A DNA stretch of 60,422 nucleotides from Halococcus salifodinae DSM 8989 (GTDB taxonomy: Archaea > Halobacteriota > Halobacteria > Halobacteriales > Halococcaceae): positions 1-60,422 of the forward strand of contig NZ_AOME01000056.1 in NCBI RefSeq assembly GCF_000336935.1. Reading direction: 5' to 3'. The notes under the pieces are model-generated. The model did not search any database. It was not told the origin of the DNA and saw only the letters and a program-made list of their open reading frames with translations. The position numbers and the translations under genes are program-made. Positions 26,897 through 35,885 of this stretch are shown piece by piece (the first letter of the stretch is position 1; each line of letters begins with the position of its first letter).

Positions 26897-28345
26897 TCAC
26901 CCGTTCCGCCGAGCCTCGTTTTCGCCGTCGTTCGTGTGTTCGTGTTCGTCGTCCGTGTCGTCTCCGCCGCCATCGACCACGTACTCGGCCGTCACGAACG
27001 GTTCGTCCTCGCCCTCGACCGCGAGGACGTCGAGCGCCGTGACCGTGGCGTCGATCCCGAGTAGCCCCGCGAGGCTCGGGTCCGTCCGGTCGCCATCGCC
27101 GCTCACGAGCTCCTTGACGTAGAGGCCGCCCTCGCCCCGGAGTTCGACCGTCGCGTGGCGCGCGCCGTCCTCGCCATCCGTGTTGGCGTCGGTGGGTTCG
27201 GCGTCGCGGTCGGCGTCGGTTCCGGCGTCGTCGCGGTCGGGTTCGAGCTCGCCGGCGATTTCGTACACCGTGCGCTCGCGGGTACGACTCGCGCGGCGGT
27301 GGTCGACGCGCTCGGGGGTGTCCTGGGCGATCGTCGTTCCGTCGAGGGTGGCGAGTGCGTCCGCGAACGCCCGTTCCTCGACGGGGTCGGCGAACTCCAC
27401 ACTCATGGAATAGGTCTTGTGGGCGTCGAGCTCCTTCACGCGCTCGACCATCTCGTGGGTCGCGCGGCGGAGTCCCTCGACCTCGACCGTGCCGTCGGCG
27501 AAGTCGTTGACCGCGGCTTCGAGATCGGCTGCATCGATTTCTCGGTGATGTGGCTCCTTGACCTCGATCACGAACGGCCGGCCGGTGCCGAGCATACGCG
27601 CGTCGACGTCCTCGCGGCCAGCACCGTGGAACACCGCGTCCGCGCCGTCCATCGCGTCCTCGACGACCGGCGCGGTCAGCTCCTCGACGCTCTCGTCGTA
27701 GAGATAGCCGCTGCCGCCGCAGTAATCGCAGGGTTCGGTGCCGCCGTCGGCGGCGAGCTGGGTGCCGCCACCGCCGCACTCCCGGCAGGGCCATTCGGTC
27801 TGGGGAATGTCGCGGTCGAGCTTGCGATACCGACCGTAGACGAACGCGGGATTGATCTGTGCGTCCACGTCGCCGCGTTCGAGATTGACGAGCGCGAGCA
27901 CGTCCGGCCGCTCGAAGTCGACCTCGGTGTCCGTGCGTTCGCCCACTCGCTTGCCGACCTCGCGATTGAGGGCGGATTTGAACGACTCGCCGGCGTCAGG
28001 TGGGAGGTCGCTGTCCTCGCGGAGCAGCCGATCGTTCTCCTCGATCAGCGGCGGAACGCGGGTGCCGACCTGGTAGGTCGCGAACGCGATCCCGTCGAGC
28101 GCGTCGACCGCGCGCTCGGCCCACGCATCGTAGCGGCCACACTCGCCCTCACAGACCCAGCACGCATCCGGCCCTTCGGAGGGATCGAACGGTTCGTCGG
28201 CATCGAGCGCGCTCGCGACCCGGAGGCCGTGGCCGCGCTCGTCGTTCGTGAGGCCGAAACTCCGATCGGCGAAGACGCGACCGAGACAGGGATCGCAGAC
28301 GGGACCGTTGGCGATGACGGCCCGAGCGTCGTCGAGGATGGACAT
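26897..28345 (-). CDS. pus10: tRNA pseudouridine synthase Pus10
   Basis: A 482-residue archaeal Pus10 that makes pseudouridine 54/55 in the T-loop of tRNA. The N-terminal THUMP-like region has zinc-binding CDPCLGR and CWVCEGEC. A second cysteine-rich insert around residue 190-225 (CRECGGGG, CDYCGGSG) resembles a zinc knuckle. The catalytic Asp lies in GREDVDARMLGTGRPFV. The start MSILDDARAV is preferred over one eight codons earlier. The acidic C-terminus ends five bases from the IS605 right-end stem, so the element sits exactly at its 3' end without damage. Confidence 0.93.
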   Translation of the reverse strand: MSILDDARAVIANGPVCDPCLGRVFADRSFGLTNDERGHGLRVASALDADEPFDPSEGPDACWVCEGECGRYDAWAERAVDALDGIAFATYQVGTRVPPLIEENDRLLREDSDLPPDAGESFKSALNREVGKRVGERTDTEVDFERPDVLALVNLERGDVDAQINPAFVYGRYRKLDRDIPQTEWPCRECGGGGTQLAADGGTEPCDYCGGSGYLYDESVEELTAPVVEDAMDGADAVFHGAGREDVDARMLGTGRPFVIEVKEPHHREIDAADLEAAVNDFADGTVEVEGLRRATHEMVERVKELDAHKTYSMSVEFADPVEERAFADALATLDGTTIAQDTPERVDHRRASRTRERTVYEIAGELEPDRDDAGTDADRDAEPTDANTDGEDGARHATVELRGEGGLYVKELVSGDGDRTDPSLAGLLGIDATVTALDVLAVEGEDEPFVTAEYVVDGGGDDTDDEHEHTNDGENEARRNG

Positions 28346-28405
28346 GAAGCTTCGAGGAGCGGGCAACACTCACGTGTTGTGGTTCGAAACAGACACTCCA
28401 AAGGG

Positions 28406-29923
28406 TCAGGAAACGACGGTTTCGACCATCCGACGACAGAGGCTGACGCTGTCGTAGCCCGAGTAGCGTTCGAGGCCGAGCACGAGCGCGGCGTAGACCG
28501 CGACGCCCGCGACGACCAGGACAACGAGTTCGAGCACGGCCGACCCAACCACGAGAGATTCACGGAGGGCAAGGACCGCGCCGCCCATGACGGCGCTCGC
28601 GAGCGCGGGGTACGCGAGCAACCGGAGGAGTTCGGCGTAGCTCCCGTCGACTACCTGAACTGCGAGATACGACGACACCGGCTCGGAGAAGAGCAGTGAG
28701 TTACCGACGATCACGAGCGCGGTCCCGACCGCGCCGTAGGCCGCGGTCGCGGGGTAGATGAACACCGCGATCACGACGAGCTTCCCGAACTGGATCTTGG
28801 TGGCGAAGTCGGGCCGGCCCACGGCCTGAAACAGCGGACCGGTGGTCGCACCGAGCGAGCGGAGGAGTCCCCACGCCGCGAGCAGCTGGATCATCGGCAC
28901 CATCGGCCCCCACTCCTCGGTGAGAAAGGCGTCGACGAACGTGGGCGCGATCGCGGCGATCCCCACTGCGACAGGAAAGGAGACGAACGTGGTGAGCTGC
29001 ACGGTTTTATAGAACCCATCGCGGAGGCGTCGGTCCTCGCTCTGGAGCTTCGCGTAGGTCGGAAAGACCACGCTCGAAATCGTCTGGGTGACCTCGGTCG
29101 CGGGCGCGTTCGAGACCCGGTAGGCGAGCTGGTAGAGGCCGACGACCGCCGTTCCGAGATACCAGCCCACGAACGCGTCGTCGCCCTCCATGATGAGGAA
29201 GAGGACGATCCCCGAAGCGAAGATCCACTTGCCGTAGCCGAACAGTTCGCGCGCGTGATCGAGGTCGAACCGGGGCCACGGCCGATAGTCGACGATCAGA
29301 TACGAGACGACGAGCCGCGCGGCGTCGCTCGCGACCAGGCCGAACACGAGCGCCCACACCGATCGGGTGGCGAACGCGTAGCCGACCGCCACCGTGACGT
29401 AGAAGACGGTGCCCGAGAGGGTGTAGACGAACTGCTTGTCGAACCGGAGGTCCTTCTTGAGATACAGCAGCGCGGGGTTCTGGAGGCCCGAGAGCACCGG
29501 TGAGAGCGCAAGCACCCGGAGGACACCCGTGAGCTGTGGCTCGTCGAAGACGAGCGGAGACGCAACTATCGGCGCGAGCGCGAACAGCACGGCAGCGATG
29601 AGGAGGCTCCGGGCGTTCTGCATCACCCACACCGTGTCAAGATACGCGTCGACATCGGCTTCTTCGCGCTGGATCAGCGCGGCGTCGATTCCGAGTCGTG
29701 AGAGCTTGGTCAGCGCGCTCATCACCACCAGCGCGAGCGCCATCACGCCGTAGGAATCGGGGCCGATCAGCCGCGCGACCAGCAGCACCATCCCGAGCTG
29801 GAGCGCGCGGTCGATAATGTTCGTGAGCGCGACCCAGACTCCGCCCGTGACAGCGCGCTCCGCGAGACTGCCGCCCGGCCGGAGTGCGCTCCGGAGGCGC
29901 TGCACGACGCTTTGGAGGGACAC
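28406..29923 (-). CDS. oligosaccharide flippase (MOP superfamily)
   Basis: A 505-residue membrane protein with about 14 hydrophobic segments, of the polysaccharide-export/Wzx type. The N-terminus AERAVTGGVWVALTNIIDRA and LIGPDSYGVMALALVVMSAL match the family. It should flip lipid-linked glycans to the outer face, for S-layer or surface glycans. It is transcribed toward pus10, away from the nearby sugar-nucleotide genes. A solo tnpB element sits in its upstream region. Confidence 0.88.
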   Translation of the reverse strand: MSLQSVVQRLRSALRPGGSLAERAVTGGVWVALTNIIDRALQLGMVLLVARLIGPDSYGVMALALVVMSALTKLSRLGIDAALIQREEADVDAYLDTVWVMQNARSLLIAAVLFALAPIVASPLVFDEPQLTGVLRVLALSPVLSGLQNPALLYLKKDLRFDKQFVYTLSGTVFYVTVAVGYAFATRSVWALVFGLVASDAARLVVSYLIVDYRPWPRFDLDHARELFGYGKWIFASGIVLFLIMEGDDAFVGWYLGTAVVGLYQLAYRVSNAPATEVTQTISSVVFPTYAKLQSEDRRLRDGFYKTVQLTTFVSFPVAVGIAAIAPTFVDAFLTEEWGPMVPMIQLLAAWGLLRSLGATTGPLFQAVGRPDFATKIQFGKLVVIAVFIYPATAAYGAVGTALVIVGNSLLFSEPVSSYLAVQVVDGSYAELLRLLAYPALASAVMGGAVLALRESLVVGSAVLELVVLVVAGVAVYAALVLGLERYSGYDSVSLCRRMVETVVS

Positions 29924-30048
29924 GTGTCGACGGGAGTTTCCGGGCGGTACGTAAAAACGTCGCCGTCGAGTCGTAGCATCATTGAATCACGGCGAGAAGC
30001 TCCGTTGACGTTTATCGGGGGTGAGGACACATCCAGAACGATAAACAA

Positions 30049-30189
30049 CCCCCTCTCGCTCAGGCACGCCCTCGTGCTTGAGAATGGGGGCTTTTCAGCG
30101 TGGTCACGGATCGTCTCATGCGACCACAACCGTGGTTGATCCTTCGACCGTCAGTGACCCGCTGTTCAAGGGTATGTCTACGGATACCC
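30049..30189 (-). ncRNA. predicted guide RNA scaffold of the solo TnpB
   Basis: Read on the minus strand, the 3' part of tnpB and flank show GGGTAT ... ATACCC (30170-30189) and a terminal stem CCCCC..CTC / GAG.GGGGG with inner hairpin GCACG-AGGG-CGTGC (30049-30090). The layout matches that of the IS605 copy at 26.8 kb although the sequences differ. Confidence 0.5.
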
Positions 30190-31342
30190 CTCCATCGGAC
30201 GGCATGTGCGACCGACGGAGTTTCTTCGCGTACTTCACGGCGATGTTCTTGGCGGCATTGTAGTCGGCGTCGATGGCGTAGCCGCATTTCAGGCACTCGA
30301 ACGAATCCCCGTCGCGGTTGTCCACGTGAGTGAATCCACAGTCGGTGTACGAACACTTCCGTGAGGTGTACTGTGGGTTCACCTGTCGAACCGTGATACC
30401 GTCCTCAACGGCCTTGTATGAGACGAACGCGAACAGCTTGCGAAACGCCCAGCGGTGGTGCCACGTCGCGTGTGGCAGGCGCTCTCGAATGTCGGTCAGA
30501 TCCTCGAACGCGAGGTGTGTGCAGTCGTTCTCGCGGGCTTCTTCGAGGATGACATTCGATGCTTCGTGCAGGAGGATCGTGCATCGTCCGTTCTCTTTTC
30601 GCCCGACCGACTGGATGTTCTCATGTGCCCAGCGAGTTCCCGTCCGTTGGAGTGACCCGCGCCGTTTTTCGTACTCGTTCTGCCAGTGAGTGAGTTCGCC
30701 GCCCGAAACGAACAACCCTGTCGATGTGACAGCGAGGTTGTTCACACCCACGTCGACCCCGAGAACCGTTCCGTCCTCGGCGGTCTCTTGGTTGGCTTCG
30801 CGCTCCCGTTCGGTACGGAACCGACGAAAGCCCATGTGGAGGTAGTACGCGCCGTCGCGGGCAGTGAGCGTGCTTTCGGTCATCTCCCACCGCTCGTTCT
30901 CGATGAACTGCCACTGGTAGCCGTCGTCGTCCTCTGGGAGAACGAGTGGACAGCGGATACGACCGCCGACCGTCGAGAGCGACACGGTGTCGTCCTCGAA
31001 CAGCGTCATGGTCCGCGTGTCGTAGGTGACGGTCGGGGCCGTGAACACAGGTTTCGACGTTTTCAGCCCCTTCGATCGTCGCTCGTGACAGCTCGCAATG
31101 GCTTCGGCGGCTTGGTGTGTGGCGAGAATCGCGTGCTGGCTCGTCAGCTCAGTATCGTTGCGGATGCTGTCATAGGCGAGCGGGTGTATGTCGCGTTTGG
31201 ATTTCTTTTCGGGCCACGCTATGTCCGCCGCTATCTGACAGCCGTCGCGGTAGGCGTCAATGGTCGCTTCGAGCAACTCGCGTTGCTCGTCCCTCACTGA
31301 GAGGCGTGTGACGGCGGTGCGACGAACGTACTCATCAACCAC
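30116..31342 (-). CDS. tnpB: TnpB RNA-guided nuclease, second lineage
   Basis: A 408-residue TnpB, clearly diverged from the copy at 25.7 kb. RuvC residues are intact: Asp in LGVDVGVNNLAVTS, Glu in HLAFEDLTDIRE, and Asp in DADYNAAKNIA. The zinc finger is CSYTDCGF with CLKCGYA. The start is GTG, giving MVDEYVRRTAVTRL. No tnpA accompanies it. It probably acts with the RNA encoded by its own 3' end. Confidence 0.9.
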   Translation of the reverse strand: MVDEYVRRTAVTRLSVRDEQRELLEATIDAYRDGCQIAADIAWPEKKSKRDIHPLAYDSIRNDTELTSQHAILATHQAAEAIASCHERRSKGLKTSKPVFTAPTVTYDTRTMTLFEDDTVSLSTVGGRIRCPLVLPEDDDGYQWQFIENERWEMTESTLTARDGAYYLHMGFRRFRTEREREANQETAEDGTVLGVDVGVNNLAVTSTGLFVSGGELTHWQNEYEKRRGSLQRTGTRWAHENIQSVGRKENGRCTILLHEASNVILEEARENDCTHLAFEDLTDIRERLPHATWHHRWAFRKLFAFVSYKAVEDGITVRQVNPQYTSRKCSYTDCGFTHVDNRDGDSFECLKCGYAIDADYNAAKNIAVKYAKKLRRSHMPSDGGVSVDIPLNSGSLTVEGSTTVVVA

Positions 31343-31490
31343 ATGCGTTCAATGTATTCCGTTTTATTGAATCATTCGTTGACATCATATAAGGGCAGTA
31401 TACATACCTCTTCTTACCCAATTCGAATTGCGGGGAAAGAGATCCCGCGCTACCGCTAGGTTGAAATCGCTCGGCGTAGATGGGCGAGTA

Positions 31491-32690
31491 ATGAGCCTTC
31501 GTACAGCCGCCGTCCTCGCGGCCGGTGAGGGAAACCGACTGCGCCCCCTGACGCACAACCGCCCCAAGCCGATGCTCCCCGCGGCGAACAGACCGGTGTT
31601 GGAGTACGTCTTCGACGCGCTGATCGACGCCGGGATCGAGGAGATCGTGGTCGTGATCGGGTACAAGCGCGACCGCGTTCAGGAACACTTCGGTCCGACG
31701 TACGACGACGTCCCGCTCCAGTACGTCACCCAGGAAAAACAGCTCGGCAGCGGCCACGCGCTGCTCGAAGCCCAGTCGGTCATCGACGAGCCGTTTCTCG
31801 TGGTCAACGGCGATCGCGTGATCGAGTCCGGGCTCGTCAGAGACGTGATCGGCGAGTTCGAGGCCCACCCCGACGCCGCAGCGACACTCGGGGTGCTCGA
31901 ACATCGCGACGCCCGCCAGTACGGTGCGGTCGCGCTCCACGAAGGCCGGATCGAGGAGATCGTCGAGAAACCCGATTCGGACGACTACCGCCTGATCAAC
32001 GCGGGCGTCTACGCGTTCCGGACCTCGATCTTCGAGTCGATCAAGGGCACCGAACGTCGGGACGGCGAACTCCAACTGCCCGACACGCTCGCGGGGCTGA
32101 TCGACGCGGGTGAGGCCGTCCGCGGCGTTCAGGTCGACGGCCTCTCGCCACACGCCACGTATCCGTGGGACCTGCTGACCGTGACCCGAGAGATCCTCGC
32201 ACGCGGCCGGGTCGACGAACCCGCACGCGAGCAGGGCGTCTGGGTCGACGACACATCGCTCGTCCACGACGATGCGACGCTTCAGGCCCCCGTAGTAGTA
32301 GGGCCGGACTGCGAGGTAGGCCCCGGCGCGGTCGTGGGGCCGGACGTCGCGCTCGGACGTAACGTAACGGTGGAGGCGAACGCTACCGTCGAACGGAGCG
32401 TGCTCGACACCGACACCCGGATCGGTCCCGGAAGCACGATCCTGGACTGCGTGACGGGCCAGGACGTCACGTTGGGTGCGGCGAACACGATCCCCGGTGG
32501 ACCGGCCGACGTGCGGATCGACACCCAGGTGTACGAGGAGCAGCCGCTCGGGGCGGTGGTCGCCGACCGGGTCCACGCGGGCGGGGCGGTCACGCTCGCG
32601 CCGGGGACGCTCGTCGGTCCAGGTGTACGGCTCCATACCGGGGTCCGTGCGCGCGGTCGGATCGAGGCGGACGCGGAGGTGCTCGGCTGA
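31491..32690 (+). CDS. bifunctional GlmU-type sugar-1-P nucleotidyltransferase
   Basis: A 399-residue enzyme with an N-terminal nucleotidyltransferase domain (signature AAGEGNRLRPLTHNRPKPML; about residues 1-230) and a C-terminal left-handed beta helix (hexapeptide rows from ~255, such as VGPDCEVGPGAVVGPDVALG). With GlmS directly downstream the likely role is glucosamine-1-P acetylation and UDP-GlcNAc formation, but glucose-1-P thymidylyltransferases look alike. Its TGA overlaps the glmS ATG by one base. The ATG at 31491 gives the standard N-terminus. Confidence 0.85.
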   Translation: MSLRTAAVLAAGEGNRLRPLTHNRPKPMLPAANRPVLEYVFDALIDAGIEEIVVVIGYKRDRVQEHFGPTYDDVPLQYVTQEKQLGSGHALLEAQSVIDEPFLVVNGDRVIESGLVRDVIGEFEAHPDAAATLGVLEHRDARQYGAVALHEGRIEEIVEKPDSDDYRLINAGVYAFRTSIFESIKGTERRDGELQLPDTLAGLIDAGEAVRGVQVDGLSPHATYPWDLLTVTREILARGRVDEPAREQGVWVDDTSLVHDDATLQAPVVVGPDCEVGPGAVVGPDVALGRNVTVEANATVERSVLDTDTRIGPGSTILDCVTGQDVTLGAANTIPGGPADVRIDTQVYEEQPLGAVVADRVHAGGAVTLAPGTLVGPGVRLHTGVRARGRIEADAEVLG

Positions 32691-34480
32691 TGTGCGGGAT
32701 CGTCGGCTGCGTCGGTCGCCCCGACGAGACGCTCGACGTGCTGATGCACGGCCTCTCGAAGCTCGAGTATCGAGGGTACGATTCGGCGGGCGTCGCGCTC
32801 GCGAACGGGCAGGTCGACATCGAGAAGCGCGAAGGCGAGCTCGAAAACCTCGAAACGGCGCTCGAAGGCATCGATCTCGGTGGGTCGGTCGGGATCGGTC
32901 ACACTCGGTGGTCGACCCACGGCCCGCCGAACGACCGCAACTCCCACCCACACGCCGACTGTGAGGGCCAGGTCGCGGTGATCCACAACGGCATCATCGA
33001 GAACTTTCAAACGGTGAAGGACGAGCTGGTCGCGGCGGGCCACGAGTTCGTGAGCGACACCGACACCGAGGTCGTCCCGCACCTGATCGAGTCGGCGCTC
33101 GCCGACGGGGCCAGTCCCGAGAACGCGTTCCGTGCGGCGATGGAGCGCATCGAGGGGAGCTACGCGATCGCCGCGGTGTTCGCCGGCGGCGACGCGGTCT
33201 ACTGTGCGCGCGAGGACTCGCCGCTCGTGCTCGGCGTCGACGACGACGCGACCTACCTCGCGAGCGACGTGCCCGCCTTCCGGGAGTTCACCGACCGCGT
33301 GATCTACCTCGACGACGGCGAAGTCGCCCGGATCGACGACGACGGCTGGACGGTGACGACGCTCGCGGGCGAGCCGGTCGACAAATCGGTCCACACCGTC
33401 GAGTGGGACGCCGAGGAAACAGGAAAAAGCGGCTACGACCACTACATGCTGAAGGAGATCCACGAACAGCCCCGGGCGCTCAGGAAGTGTCTTCGGGGCC
33501 GGGTCGACGAGCTCGGCGGCACCGTCGAACTCGACGAACTCGACGAGCCACCTCGGCCGACCGCGGTGCAGTTCGTGGCGTGTGGCACCTCCTATCACGC
33601 CGCGCTCTACGGCGCGCAGCTGTTCCAGGACGCCGGGATTCCCGCACAGGCGTTCCTCGCGAGCGAGTACGTCACCTCGCCGCCACCGACGGGCGACGCG
33701 CTCGTCGTCGGGGTGACCCAGAGCGGCGAGACCGCCGACACCCTGAGTGCGCTCCGGGAGGCGAAAGGCCGGGGTGCGCGCACGCTCGCACTCACCAACG
33801 TCGTGGGATCGACGGTCTCGCGGGAGTGCGATCACGTCATCTACATCCGTGCCGGTCCGGAGATCGGCGTCGCGGCCTCGAAGACCTTTGCGAGCCAGCT
33901 CGCGGCGCTCAACCTGTTCGCGCTCGCCACCGCGAACGGCGGCGATCGGGACGGGCTCGGCGCGCTCCGTGACCTCCCGAGCGAGGTGCAAGCCGTGATC
34001 GACGACTCGACTGCCGCCGACGTCGCGGCGGAGTATCTCGACGCGGACGGGTACTTCTTCATCGGCCGGGGGCTCAACTACCCGGTGGCGCTCGAAGGCG
34101 CACTCAAGCTGAAGGAGATCACCTACCGCCACGCCGAGGGGTTCGCGGCGGGCGAGCTCAAACACGGCCCACTCGCGCTGGTCACGGAGAACACCCCCGT
34201 GATCGCGATCGCGACCGGCGACGGCGAGCTCGCCCGGAAGACGGTGGGGAACGTCAAGGAGGTCGAGGCCCGGAACGCCCCCGTGATCGCGGTGACCGAC
34301 GGACAGTCAGACATCGAACGCTACGCCGATCACGTTCTGCCGATCCCCGAGACCCATCCCCGGACCGCTGCGGTGCTCGCCAACGTCCAACTCCAGCTCT
34401 TTGCCTACCACACCGCCGCACGGCTCGGTCGGTCGATCGACAAGCCCCGAAACCTCGCGAAGAGCGTGACCGTCGAGTGA
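32690..34480 (+). CDS. glmS: glutamine-fructose-6-phosphate aminotransferase
   Basis: A 596-residue enzyme making glucosamine-6-P from fructose-6-P and glutamine. The N-terminal nucleophile Cys2 is in MCGIVGCVGR, with GHTRWSTHG and HNGIIEN of the glutaminase domain. Two SIS domains follow (VACGTSYHAALYG near 295, SQSGETAD-type loop VTQSGETADTLSAL, and FIGRGLNYPVALEGALKLKE near 455). The C-terminus LAKSVTVE carries the usual conserved tail. It is coupled to the upstream nucleotidyltransferase and supplies surface glycan precursors. Confidence 0.96.
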   Translation: MCGIVGCVGRPDETLDVLMHGLSKLEYRGYDSAGVALANGQVDIEKREGELENLETALEGIDLGGSVGIGHTRWSTHGPPNDRNSHPHADCEGQVAVIHNGIIENFQTVKDELVAAGHEFVSDTDTEVVPHLIESALADGASPENAFRAAMERIEGSYAIAAVFAGGDAVYCAREDSPLVLGVDDDATYLASDVPAFREFTDRVIYLDDGEVARIDDDGWTVTTLAGEPVDKSVHTVEWDAEETGKSGYDHYMLKEIHEQPRALRKCLRGRVDELGGTVELDELDEPPRPTAVQFVACGTSYHAALYGAQLFQDAGIPAQAFLASEYVTSPPPTGDALVVGVTQSGETADTLSALREAKGRGARTLALTNVVGSTVSRECDHVIYIRAGPEIGVAASKTFASQLAALNLFALATANGGDRDGLGALRDLPSEVQAVIDDSTAADVAAEYLDADGYFFIGRGLNYPVALEGALKLKEITYRHAEGFAAGELKHGPLALVTENTPVIAIATGDGELARKTVGNVKEVEARNAPVIAVTDGQSDIERYADHVLPIPETHPRTAAVLANVQLQLFAYHTAARLGRSIDKPRNLAKSVTVE

Positions 34481-34485
34481 ACGCA

Positions 34486-34506
34486 CCCCGCGGTCAAGCC
34501 GCGGGG
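34486..34506 (-). repeat. right-end hairpin of the disrupted tnpB element
   Basis: CCCCGCGG + 5-base loop + CCGCGGGG, a perfect 8-bp stem beginning six bases after the glmS stop. It overlaps the tnpB stop codon, the same placement as the right-end stems of the two intact elements. Confidence 0.75.
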
Positions 34507-34805
34507 CTTCCTGTTTCGACGACGCGCTTTGCATTCGCCCGAACCGAGGCAAACGTAGGGAGCGCAGTCTGCACAGGCGTTGATTCGGAGCGTCCCGCCC
34601 CTATCTTGTCTGCAAAGAGTTTGCCGAGACCTTTGTCGAGGATGTTCTTTGCCGCATTAAGGTCTCTATCCTCCTCATGACCACAGGACGGACACGAGTG
34701 TTCCCGAATCCAGAGTGGTTTGTTCGTCTCGACACCGCACCGGTTGCATTCTTTGGTCGTTCCTCGTGGTTCGACGGGAACGACGTGCGTGCCATGCAGT
34801 TTCCC
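34494..34805 (-). pseudogene. tnpB: 3' part of a tnpB split by an insertion sequence
   Basis: The frame encodes the last ~103 residues of a TnpB: GKLHGTHVVPVEPRGTTKEC, the zinc finger CNRCGVE...CPSCGHE, the third RuvC Asp in EDRDLNAAKNI, and a tail ending in ETGSPAA. It is separated from its 5' part (35880-36806) by the 1068-bp insertion sequence. Joining the two across one copy of the 6-bp duplication restores the frame as LALLEYK-GKLHGTH. Confidence 0.9.
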
Positions 34806-34811
34806 CTTGTA
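34806..34811. repeat. target-site duplication, left copy
   Basis: CTTGTA directly precedes the left inverted repeat of the insertion sequence and recurs at 35880-35885 after its right end. Confidence 0.9.
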
Positions 34812-35879
34812 GAGGGTGTCATAGAACGATTACCACACCAACGAGCAGGGTGAACGCTGTGGTGGATGAGCACAGCGACCCTGCAAGATGATCCTTCGGT
34901 AGAGTCGTTCTTTAATCTCGTGGCGACGGAGACACTCGCGTTGTTTGAGCACCTCTCCTTCGAGTTTCTCGAAGAGTTCGACGTGTTCGCCCCGGCGGAG
35001 ACGGGGCGAACACGAGACCACCAACCACCGGAGCTGATGCGTGGCTTTCTACACTGCTACTACAAGGACATCTACGGCATCCGTCCCGTTGCACGAGAGC
35101 TTCAGAATACGTTCGTCTGGCTTGGTTGTGATTTCGATCGACCGCCGTCAAGAGACGCGGTCGATCGCTTTCTCACCGATCTCGAACACGTTGTTGAGGA
35201 GATTTTCGACCACTTCGTCGAGCAGGCCGCCGCCCGCGGTCTGCTCGACTTGACCTACTGCATCGATTCGACCGACGTGAGAACGATGCCAGCCGATCAG
35301 GACGCATCAAAATGCTACGATCCAACGGCTGAGGAGTACTACTACGGCTACGGCTGCACGATCGTCTCAACCGGATCGAAGATACCGATTGCAGCCGAAT
35401 TCACCGAGAGCAAACAAGCGCCCGAAGAGACGGCGATGCGCGTCACGCGTGACGCGCTCGCCGTCGCTCAACCGATCTGGATGGTTGGTGACAGCGCGTA
35501 CGACACGCGTGACTGGCACGACTCACTGCTGACTGCAGGAGTCGTGCCAGTCGCCCCGTACAACGCACGAAACACCGACGATCCACTCGATATCGAGTAC
35601 CGGGTCGAAGACCGTATCGACGAACACAGCGAGGACGTTCAGTTGAAGCAATCGACGTTAGACGAGACGTACAACCGCCGGAGTGGAGTCGAACGAACAA
35701 ACGAAGCGGTCAAAGACTGCGGCCTCGGGCACGTCCGCGCCCGAGGCCGCGTCCATGCACGGGCACAGGTCTTTCTCGCGCTGTGTCTACGACTCGTTGT
35801 CGTGATCACCAACTACGAGCGTGGAGACAATCCGGGGAGCACGATCATCAGGGTGTGACAAGAGTTCTATGACACCCTC
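34812..35879 (+). mobile_element. complete 1068-bp DDE insertion sequence
   Basis: Bounded by a 16-bp inverted repeat, GAGGGTGTCATAGAAC at the left and its exact reverse complement at the right. The 6-bp direct repeat CTTGTA flanks it. One full transposase gene fills most of the element. Both ends, the duplication and the gene are intact, so it is likely recent and possibly active. I cannot name the IS group with certainty; it belongs to the IS4/IS5-like DDE superfamily. Confidence 0.92.
34866..35858 (+). CDS. IS4/IS5-like DDE transposase
   Basis: A 330-residue transposase. The first catalytic Asp is probably in TYCIDSTDVRTMP, the second in MVGDSAYDTRDW, and the Glu in RRSGVERTNEAVKD, the Y-(2)-R-(3)-E-like signature of IS4/IS5 relatives. 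An N-terminal helical DNA-binding part (residues 1-110) includes FLHCYYKDIYGIRPVAREL. The frame is uninterrupted. It ends 21 bases before the right end of the element. Confidence 0.9.
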   Translation: MSTATLQDDPSVESFFNLVATETLALFEHLSFEFLEEFDVFAPAETGRTRDHQPPELMRGFLHCYYKDIYGIRPVARELQNTFVWLGCDFDRPPSRDAVDRFLTDLEHVVEEIFDHFVEQAAARGLLDLTYCIDSTDVRTMPADQDASKCYDPTAEEYYYGYGCTIVSTGSKIPIAAEFTESKQAPEETAMRVTRDALAVAQPIWMVGDSAYDTRDWHDSLLTAGVVPVAPYNARNTDDPLDIEYRVEDRIDEHSEDVQLKQSTLDETYNRRSGVERTNEAVKDCGLGHVRARGRVHARAQVFLALCLRLVVVITNYERGDNPGSTIIRV

Positions 35880-35885
35880 CTTGTA
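35880..35885. repeat. target-site duplication, right copy
   Basis: CTTGTA directly after the right inverted repeat; identical to the left copy at 34806-34811. In the tnpB reading frame it encodes part of the Tyr-Lys pair at the break. Confidence 0.9.

Larger units (their letters stand above)
30049..31371 (-). mobile_element. solo tnpB (IS1341-type) element
   Basis: A full-length tnpB without tnpA, flanked by structure at both ends: at the start side TTCAAT ... ATTGAA (31348-31371), at the 3' side the stem at 30049-30090. It inserted between the flippase and the nucleotidyltransferase gene. Such elements may be moved in trans by a TnpA like the one at 25.3 kb. Exact ends are unproven. Confidence 0.65.

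Noticed and set aside
31344-31490. Insertion of the solo tnpB disrupting the nucleotidyltransferase promoter
   Set aside because: About 120 bases with TATA-like sequence remain between the element and the ATG, so damage cannot be claimed.
35787-35879. Reading the tnpB 5' part as an intact 343-residue gene
   Set aside because: The last ~30 codons lie inside the insertion sequence, and the true C-terminus lies on its far side.
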